A stretch of DNA of 64,000 nt from JAOBAU01 sp034667465 (GTDB lineage: Bacteria; Acidobacteriota; Thermoanaerobaculia; Gp7-AA8): NCBI GenBank assembly GCA_034667465.1, contig JAXDJV010000027.1, forward strand, positions 1 to 64,000, read 5' to 3'. The position numbers and the translations under genes are program-made. Below, one piece after another: positions 58,800 to 64,000 of the stretch. How positions within the stretch are numbered: the stretch's first letter is position 1; each line of letters starts with the position of its first letter. The notes under the pieces were generated by a model. The model ran no database searches. It had not been told where the DNA came from and saw only the letters and a list, made by a program, of their open reading frames with translations.

Positions 58800-59711
58800 A
58801 TGCTCACGCCTCCTCGCGCCCTTCCTGAAAATGCTCACATCGCCGTGCTCGCCGCCTCCGGTCCATCGGAACGAGCGCGGATCGAAGAGGCGGCGAAGGC
58901 GATCGAATCGCGCGGACATCGCGTCACGATTGCGCCAAACGTCGATCATCGTCACCGCGGCTATCTCGCCGGCGACGACGACGAACGCGCCGACACGCTG
59001 AACCGTTTCTTCGCCGCCGACGACTACGACGCCTACTTCTTCGCGCGCGGCGGTTACGGCGCGATGCGCATCCTCGATCGCCTCGACTACGCGGCCATCC
59101 TCCGTAACCCGCGGCCGATCGTCGGGTTCAGCGACGTCACCGCGCTCCATCAGGCGATCGCCGTTCACGCAGGCGTGGCGACGTTTCACGGTCCGATGCT
59201 GAATCTCGATTTCCACGCGGGACTCACTCCCGAGCGCGAACAGTGGCTCTGGTCGATGCTCTCCGGCACGGCGCCGATGACACACGGTTTTGCGAGCTCG
59301 CAGGTTGTCTGCGAGGGGAAGGCGAAAGGCGTCCTGTTCGGCGGTTGCCTCGCGCTGACCGACTCGCTCGTCGGTACGCCGTACGACTACTGGATCGATG
59401 ACGGAATCTGGTTCTGGGAAGACGTCGAAGAGCCGCCGTATCGCCTCGACCGTATGTTGACGCACCTCCGCCTCACTGGTAGATTGCGGCGCATCCAGGG
59501 AGTCGTAGTCGGTACGTTAAAAGCTTGCGGAGAGCCACTGGAAATTAACGCGTTGTTGCGAGATTTTTTCGCCGCCGCCGACATTCCGGTTGTTCGCGAT
59601 CTTCCGTTCGGGCATGATGGCAACAATCTCCTGATGCCGATTGGCGCAGCCGTCCAACTCGATACTCACGACGGCTCGCTGACCATCACGGAACCTGCGG
59701 TCGTTCGCTAA
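58800..59711 (+). CDS. LD-carboxypeptidase (peptidase family S66)
   Basis: Cytosolic enzyme that removes the terminal D-alanine from recycled murein tetrapeptides (LdcA-like). IAVLAASGPSERARIEEAAK begins the alpha/beta N-terminal half. ARGGYGAMRILDRLDYAAIL, then the nucleophile region IVGFSDVTALHQAIAVH (Ser), the acidic FWEDVEEPPYRLDRML (Glu), and the His in LPFGHDGNNLLMPIG form the S66 Ser-Glu-His arrangement. Length is 303 aa. The ATG at 58800 is preferred over an in-frame TTG at 58782 because that would lie before the promoter box. It supports active peptidoglycan recycling. Confidence 0.92.
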   Translation: MLTPPRALPENAHIAVLAASGPSERARIEEAAKAIESRGHRVTIAPNVDHRHRGYLAGDDDERADTLNRFFAADDYDAYFFARGGYGAMRILDRLDYAAILRNPRPIVGFSDVTALHQAIAVHAGVATFHGPMLNLDFHAGLTPEREQWLWSMLSGTAPMTHGFASSQVVCEGKAKGVLFGGCLALTDSLVGTPYDYWIDDGIWFWEDVEEPPYRLDRMLTHLRLTGRLRRIQGVVVGTLKACGEPLEINALLRDFFAAADIPVVRDLPFGHDGNNLLMPIGAAVQLDTHDGSLTITEPAVVR

Positions 59712-59729
59712 AAAGGGTCAGCAAAGTCG

Positions 59730-60512
59730 ATGAAAGCGGTGTTCAAAACGACAGGCGGAAAGGATCCGGTGAAGGACTCGTCTGTCACGTATACGTCCGG
59801 CGACGTCATCTTCCAGCAGGGTGAGCTCGGTACCGAGATGTTCATCATCCAGGAAGGTGAAGTCCATATCGTCAAGCACATCAACGAGGAGTCGCACATT
59901 CTCTCGAAACTCGAGAAGGGCGATTTCTTCGGTGAAATGGCGATTCTCGAAAATGTCGCGCGCACGGCCGACGCGGTCGCCGCATCCGATGTCCGCCTCC
60001 TGGCGATCAACGGCTCGCGCTTCGATGAAATGCTCCGCAAGAACCCGGAGGTCGCGGTCCGGATCATCCGCAAGTATTCGAAGCGTCTCCGCGAAGCGAA
60101 CGCATTGCTCGAGCGTCTCGTTGGCCGCGAGGTCGATTCGGATCACGTTTCGCTCGACTCGACCCAGATTGCACCCACCGAGAAAGCAACCCGTCATCGT
60201 CTCGTCGATGTAGCGACCGGAACGTCGTTCTTCTTCAGCAAGGGCGATGAGACGACGATCGGCCGCGCCGATCCGGTGACCGGAATCCTTCCCGATATCG
60301 ACCTGACGCCGGTCGACACCAATCGCTCCGTCTCCCGCCGCCACGCGAAGATCATTCACGCCGGCGGCGAGTATCACGTGCTCGAAGAGGTCGGAACCGT
60401 GAACGGGACGTACGTGAACGATCAACGCATCCCGACCGGCGTGCCGGTGACGATGCACAACGGCGATCTGGTGAAGATCGGGCTGATCTCCATGAAAGCC
60501 GTGTTTGACTGA
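59730..60512 (+). CDS. cNMP-binding domain plus FHA domain protein
   Basis: A 260-aa protein. Residues of about 10-130 are a cNMP-binding domain (GDVIFQQGELGTEMFIIQEG, then GDFFGEMAILENVARTADAV, keeping the Glu and Arg of the phosphate cassette). Residues of about 150-260 are an FHA domain with TTIGRADPVTG, TNRSVSRRHAKIIHAGGEYH and NGTYVNDQRIPTGVPVT. FHA binds phosphothreonine, so the protein may join cyclic-nucleotide and Ser/Thr-kinase signals. There is no DNA-binding domain. Its stop precedes a heptamer-repeat hairpin. The cNMP domain resembles that of the TPR protein at 16301. Confidence 0.9.
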   Translation: MKAVFKTTGGKDPVKDSSVTYTSGDVIFQQGELGTEMFIIQEGEVHIVKHINEESHILSKLEKGDFFGEMAILENVARTADAVAASDVRLLAINGSRFDEMLRKNPEVAVRIIRKYSKRLREANALLERLVGREVDSDHVSLDSTQIAPTEKATRHRLVDVATGTSFFFSKGDETTIGRADPVTGILPDIDLTPVDTNRSVSRRHAKIIHAGGEYHVLEEVGTVNGTYVNDQRIPTGVPVTMHNGDLVKIGLISMKAVFD

Positions 60513-60596
60513 AGGATGAAGGATGATGCTGCAGGATGAATGAAACCCAGCCTCCATTCATCTTTCAGCATTCATCCTTCATCCTTTCTACCTCTC
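60511..60596. repeat. Heptamer-repeat hairpin D (FHA gene - recG spacer)
   Basis: The left arm begins at the upstream TGA and reads GAAGGAT, GAAGGAT, then a variant GATGCTG and CAGGAT-GAATGAA (60511-60544). The right arm (about 60554-60593) reads CATTCAT, CTTTCAG, CATTCAT, CCTTCAT, CCTTTCT. Units are less perfect than in element B but keep period 7. recG starts about 46 nt after the element. Confidence 0.8.
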
Positions 60597-60629
60597 GTAG
60601 ACGAACGCCGTTGACCACGGGTGTCGCGG

Positions 60630-60635
60630 CATAAT
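60630..60635 (+). promoter_or_regulatory. -10 box (CATAAT) of recG
   Basis: CATAAT is followed by 6 nt (CGAAGC) and the GTG at 60642. A TTGACC hexamer lies upstream at 60611-60616, but with a 13-nt spacer that is too short for a normal sigma70 promoter. The transcription start is predicted at the GTG. Confidence 0.45.
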
Positions 60636-60641
60636 CGAAGC

Positions 60642-62693
60642 GTGCCGATCTCGCCGGACACTCCCGTCCAGTTCCTCCCATCCGTCGGTCCCGGCCGCTC
60701 GAAAGCGCTCGCGGCTGCCGGGATCGAGACCGCTGGCGATCTTCTCTGGTTCTTTCCCTTCCGCTACGAAGACCGGCGCCACCCAGCCCGCATCGCCGAC
60801 CTCGGCCGTAACGTCGATACTCCGGTCGTCCTGCGCGGACGCGTGGTGTCCGCCGGCGCTAAAGTCTCTCCTGTCAAGCGGATGCGACTGTTTGAAGCGC
60901 TTGTCGAAGACGGGACCGGCGCCGTTCGACTCGTCTGGTTCAACCAGCCGTATCTTTCCGATCAGATCGAGCGCGGCGACAACCTCGCGATTTACGGCAC
61001 GCCACGCCTCGGGCGGAATGGTCTGCAGATCGAGAGTCCCGACTGGGAGAAGTTCGGCGGAACGGAGGATGACGAAGGGGCGATCGTCGCGATCTACTCG
61101 AAGATCACCAACGTCCCGCCGAAGGCGCTGCGACAGATCGTCGCCGCGGCACTGCAGGCGATTCCGTCGATCGACGATCCGCTTCCCGCCGAGCTTCGGA
61201 AAACACTCGGAGTCATCGGGCTCGCGGAATCGCTCGACGCCATCCACCGGCCGCAGGAGCTCACGGCCGACTTCGCCCGCTTCCGCTCACCGGCTCACCT
61301 GCGGATCATCATGCAGGAGTTTTTCGTCTTCCAGCTCGCGCTGCGCGTCCGGCGCGCAACGGAAGAGGTCAAAGAGAAGACGCGGCGGATTGAGATCGGC
61401 GACGAGCTGCGTGCCGAGGTGAAGAAAGTCCTGCCGTTCCGATTGACGGGTGCACAGAAACGTGTGCTAAAGGAAATCGCGGACGACCTGCGCGCGACGA
61501 AGCCGATGTACCGGTTGCTCCAGGGAGACGTCGGCAGCGGGAAGACCATCGTCGCGCTGATCGCGGCGATGATCATGATCCGCAACGGACATCAGGTGGC
61601 GCTGCTCGCGCCGACCGAGATCCTCGCCGAGCAGCACTTCCAGCGCATTCGTCAACTACTTGACCACAGCGTCGTCACCGCGAAAGCGACCGGCTCGATG
61701 GCGGCGGGTGAACGGCGAACGCTCATCGCCGGACTCCGCGACGGCTACATTCAGCTCGTCGTCGGCACCCACGCGCTGCTCGAAGATCGCATCGTCTTCA
61801 AATCGCTCGGACTGGCCATCGTCGATGAACAGCACCGCTTCGGCGTCGAGCAGCGCCAGAAGCTGTTCGCGAAAGGTGACACGCCCGACATCCTCGTCAT
61901 GACCGCGACACCGATCCCCCGCTCGCTGGCGCTGGCGATGTACGGCGATCTGGAACTTTCCGTCATCGATGAGCTGCCGCCCGGACGGCAGGAAATTAAG
62001 ACGGCTGTACGGGCATCGTCGCAGCTCGACCGCGCCTGGCGCTTCGTCGACGAACAGATCGACGATGGCGCGCAGGTCTACGTCGTCTATCCGATCATCG
62101 AAGAATCGGAGAAGCTCAACCTCAAGCCGCTGACCGCCGGCTTCGACGCCACCGAGAAGCGCTTTCCGAAGCGGCGCATCGGAATGCTGCACGGCCGGAT
62201 GAGCGCGGCGGAAAAGGAAGACGTCATGCAACGCTTCAAGGCGGGGCAGATCGACATCCTCGTCAGCACGACCGTCATCGAGGTCGGCATCGACGTCCCG
62301 AACGCATCGATCATGCTGATCATGGACGCGCATCGCTTCGGACTGTCGCAGTTGCATCAGCTGCGCGGACGCGTCGGCCGCGGCACGCGCGCGTCGTACT
62401 GCATCCTGGTCTCTGATGACGAGAAGGACCGCCTCGCCGTCTTCGCGAAAACCCGCGACGGCTTCGAAGTCGCCGAGCGCGATCTCGAAATCCGCGGTCC
62501 CGGCGAATTTCTCGGCACGCGGCAGTCCGGCGTGGCGCGCTTCCGCTTCGGCAACATCCTGCGCGATCACGACCTGATGGACAAAGCGCGCGACGTCGCC
62601 ATTGAGGTGATCGGGAAAGAAGGTCCGGTGCGCGCGGAAGAGCTCGCACGAAAGATCCTCGGCGTGCGGTTGGCGACAGCCACACGCGACTGA
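60642..62693 (+). CDS. recG: ATP-dependent DNA helicase RecG
   Basis: Branch-migration helicase for stalled replication forks. A wedge/OB-fold N-terminus (PVQFLPSVGPGRSKALAAAG, VVLRGRVVSAGAKVSP) is followed by Walker A LLQGDVGSGKTIVALIAAM, motif II AIVDEQHRFGVEQRQ, motif III VMTATPIPRSLALAMYGDL, VSTTVIEVGIDVPNASIMLI (motif V) and QLRGRVGRGTRASYC (motif VI). Length is 683 aa, typical. The GTG at 60642 is chosen because it follows a start-proximal -10 by 6 nt, and the sequence from PISPDTPVQF is family-like. Confidence 0.95.
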   Translation: MPISPDTPVQFLPSVGPGRSKALAAAGIETAGDLLWFFPFRYEDRRHPARIADLGRNVDTPVVLRGRVVSAGAKVSPVKRMRLFEALVEDGTGAVRLVWFNQPYLSDQIERGDNLAIYGTPRLGRNGLQIESPDWEKFGGTEDDEGAIVAIYSKITNVPPKALRQIVAAALQAIPSIDDPLPAELRKTLGVIGLAESLDAIHRPQELTADFARFRSPAHLRIIMQEFFVFQLALRVRRATEEVKEKTRRIEIGDELRAEVKKVLPFRLTGAQKRVLKEIADDLRATKPMYRLLQGDVGSGKTIVALIAAMIMIRNGHQVALLAPTEILAEQHFQRIRQLLDHSVVTAKATGSMAAGERRTLIAGLRDGYIQLVVGTHALLEDRIVFKSLGLAIVDEQHRFGVEQRQKLFAKGDTPDILVMTATPIPRSLALAMYGDLELSVIDELPPGRQEIKTAVRASSQLDRAWRFVDEQIDDGAQVYVVYPIIEESEKLNLKPLTAGFDATEKRFPKRRIGMLHGRMSAAEKEDVMQRFKAGQIDILVSTTVIEVGIDVPNASIMLIMDAHRFGLSQLHQLRGRVGRGTRASYCILVSDDEKDRLAVFAKTRDGFEVAERDLEIRGPGEFLGTRQSGVARFRFGNILRDHDLMDKARDVAIEVIGKEGPVRAEELARKILGVRLATATRD

Positions 62694-62751
62694 CATCGCG
62701 CGCAGATCACTTCTGCTACACTCGCGCGTCTTTTTTACGGGTGAAATTCCA

Positions 62752-63786
62752 TTGAGCAAACCAGATGTAGAAAGGCCCGGCCTGCGGCTTGGGCAGTTCG
62801 TCCTCAGCGGACTCCGTCCGACCGGGCGCGTCCACCTCGGCAACTACTTCGGTGCAGTGCGCAACTGGGTGCGTCTCCAGGAGACGTATCGCTGCTACTA
62901 CTTCGTCGCCGACTGGCACGCGCTGACGTCCGACTACGCCGATCCTTCGTTCATCCATCAGTCGACGTTCGAAGCGGTCGCCGACTGGCTCGCGGCCGGA
63001 CTCGATCCGAAGAAGTGCACGATCTTTCTGCAGTCGGAAGTGAAGGAGCACGCCGAGCTTCATCTGCTCCTGTCGATGACGACGCCGCTGCCGTGGCTCG
63101 AGCGCGTGCCGACGTTCAAAGATCAACAGGAGAAGCTCGAGGACAAAGATCTCAACACGTACGGCTTCCTCGGCTACCCGCTGCTGCAGACCGCCGACAT
63201 CATTGTTTACCGCGCGAACTGCGTGCCGGTCGGTGAAGATCAGGCGTCGCATCTCGAGCTGTCACGCGAGATCGTCCGCCGCTTCAACAACTTCTATGGT
63301 GATGTTTTCCCGGAGCCGCAGGCGCTCTTTACCGAGTCGCCGAAAGTTCCCGGACTCGACGGTCAGAAGATGTCGAAGTCGTATCGCAACACGATCCCGC
63401 TCACTGCCAGCGCCGACGAAGTGCGCGCGCTGGTGATGACGATGTTCACCGACCCCAACCGCATTCGCCGCAAGGATCCGGGCAATCCCGACATCTGCAA
63501 TCTCTTCCAGTTCCACAAGCTCTTCTCCGATGCGGAGACGATCGAGCGCGTCGACCGCGAATGCCGGACCGCGCAGATCGGTTGCGTCGATGACAAGAAG
63601 CTGCTCGCGGAGATCATCATCGAGCACCTTCGTCCCATTCGGGCGCGGCGCGAAGAGATCGATCGCGATCCGTCGATCGTCTGGGACACGCTGCGCGAAG
63701 GCAACCGCGCCGCGCGTGAGCGGGCAGGCGAAACGCTCGAGCTCGTCCGCAAGGCGATGAAGGTCGAATATCCGGAACTGCGATGA
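62752..63786 (+). CDS. trpS: Tryptophanyl-tRNA synthetase
   Basis: Class Ic synthetase of 344 aa. RPTGRVHLGNYFGAVRNWVR contains the HIGH-type motif HLGN. YFVADWHALTSDYADP, VGEDQASHLELSREIVRRFN and PKVPGLDGQKMSKSYRNTI (KMSKS) complete the Rossmann set; the C-terminal anticodon-binding helices run from about 230 (RALVMTMFTDPNRIRRKDPG). It starts at the TTG at 62752. The preceding 58 nt hold no clear Shine-Dalgarno. It overlaps scpA by 4 nt. Confidence 0.95.
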   Translation: MSKPDVERPGLRLGQFVLSGLRPTGRVHLGNYFGAVRNWVRLQETYRCYYFVADWHALTSDYADPSFIHQSTFEAVADWLAAGLDPKKCTIFLQSEVKEHAELHLLLSMTTPLPWLERVPTFKDQQEKLEDKDLNTYGFLGYPLLQTADIIVYRANCVPVGEDQASHLELSREIVRRFNNFYGDVFPEPQALFTESPKVPGLDGQKMSKSYRNTIPLTASADEVRALVMTMFTDPNRIRRKDPGNPDICNLFQFHKLFSDAETIERVDRECRTAQIGCVDDKKLLAEIIIEHLRPIRARREEIDRDPSIVWDTLREGNRAARERAGETLELVRKAMKVEYPELR

Positions 63787-64000
63787 CCGAAGAAGAGAAA
63801 AGTGCAGCGACGACGGTTGAGCCGGAAGGTGCGGAGACCGCGCCGCCCGTCGTCCACACTCCCGACGCGACGACTCCCGAACCGGAGCTCGACGAGTCCG
63901 CGTACAAACTGACGCTGCCGTCGTTTCACGGGCCGCTCGATCTGCTGCTGCATCTCATCCGGCAGCACAAGGTCGACATCTACGACATCCCCATCCTGCT
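63783..64000 (+). CDS. scpA: Segregation and condensation protein A, N-terminal part (cut by window edge)
   Basis: The kleisin subunit of the SMC-ScpAB condensin. After a variable acidic head (about residues 1-40, TEEEKSAATTVEPEG) comes YKLTLPSFHGPLDLLLHLIR and QHKVDIYDIPILL, the conserved ScpA N-terminus that binds the SMC neck. Only 72 codons are in the window. The ATG at 63783 overlaps the trpS stop by ATGA, so it is coupled. scpB would be expected downstream. Confidence 0.9.
   Translation, partial: MTEEEKSAATTVEPEGAETAPPVVHTPDATTPEPELDESAYKLTLPSFHGPLDLLLHLIRQHKVDIYDIPIL

Noticed and set aside
58354..58800. Protein-coding frames across the rnpB region
   Set aside because: Several short open frames overlap the RNA on both strands, but the RNase P core motifs and P1 pairing explain the sequence fully.

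Overview
The window is high-GC, densely packed bacterial chromosome from a Gram-negative cell. Outer-membrane and LPS genes (kdsB, bamD, a PagL-like deacylase, an Oar-type TonB-dependent receptor), DUF4388/PATAN and cNMP-binding signalling proteins, DUF4149, and a sulfatase-like hydrolase fused to TPRs together resemble Acidobacteriota. That phylum-level call is an inference from gene style; class is not resolved. No tRNA, rRNA operon, CRISPR array, prophage or insertion sequence was seen. The only RNA gene found is rnpB.

Layout. 1-6 kb: pyrG (cut by the window edge) and kdsB on the minus strand, two envelope proteins, then aroF and pyk. 6-10.7 kb: a beta-barrel protein followed by a small accessory patch with a frameshifted SUFU-domain gene, a FitAB/VapBC-like module, a second RelE/ParE-type module and a PHP-domain protein. 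10.7-18.3 kb: a long co-directional run, lon, PASTA protein, rpe, bamD, cpoB-like, TPR-cNMP protein, def and a flavin reductase-like gene, mostly joined by 4-nt start/stop overlaps. 18.3-26 kb: secreted proteins, DUF4149, a CorC/HlyC-type CBS protein, era and a large TonB-dependent receptor ended by a strong intrinsic terminator. 26-33.7 kb: sulfatase-like TPR lipoprotein, spmA-spmB, and the minus-strand operon lysA - D-aminoacylase-like lipoprotein - APC permease. 33.7-41.8 kb: thyA-folA-MFS, TMEM175-like channel, gamma-carbonic anhydrase-aspS-aroB, and a histidine kinase operon. 41.9-50.3 kb: PBP1A, a degenerate SNase-fold protein, PagL-like protein, response regulator, uvrB and small membrane proteins. 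50.3-55.3 kb: glycosyltransferase-aminotransferase-SNase-like operon, esterase, uvrC. 55.4-64 kb: a PATAN-TM-SPOR protein, DUF4126, NYN protein, rnpB, LD-carboxypeptidase, cNMP-FHA protein, recG, trpS and the start of scpA.

The most interesting signals are not single genes. First, four same-strand gene junctions carry hairpins whose two arms are each built of about four 7-nt repeats. The heptamer differs between loci but the period of 7 and the arm length stay the same, and upstream stop codons lie in or at the left arm. A one-armed version codes for part of a lipoprotein signal peptide. Second, many genes have a TAnAAT-like -10 hexamer only 6-11 nt before the start codon, several as overlapping divergent pairs. 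This implies widespread leaderless mRNAs, and the rnpB 5' end gives an internal yardstick for the -10 to transcription-start distance. Third, two genes (SUFU, NYN) show frameshifts that can be localised, and several enzyme-family proteins lack the expected catalytic residues (both SNase-fold proteins, the D-aminoacylase-like protein, the sulfatase-like protein).
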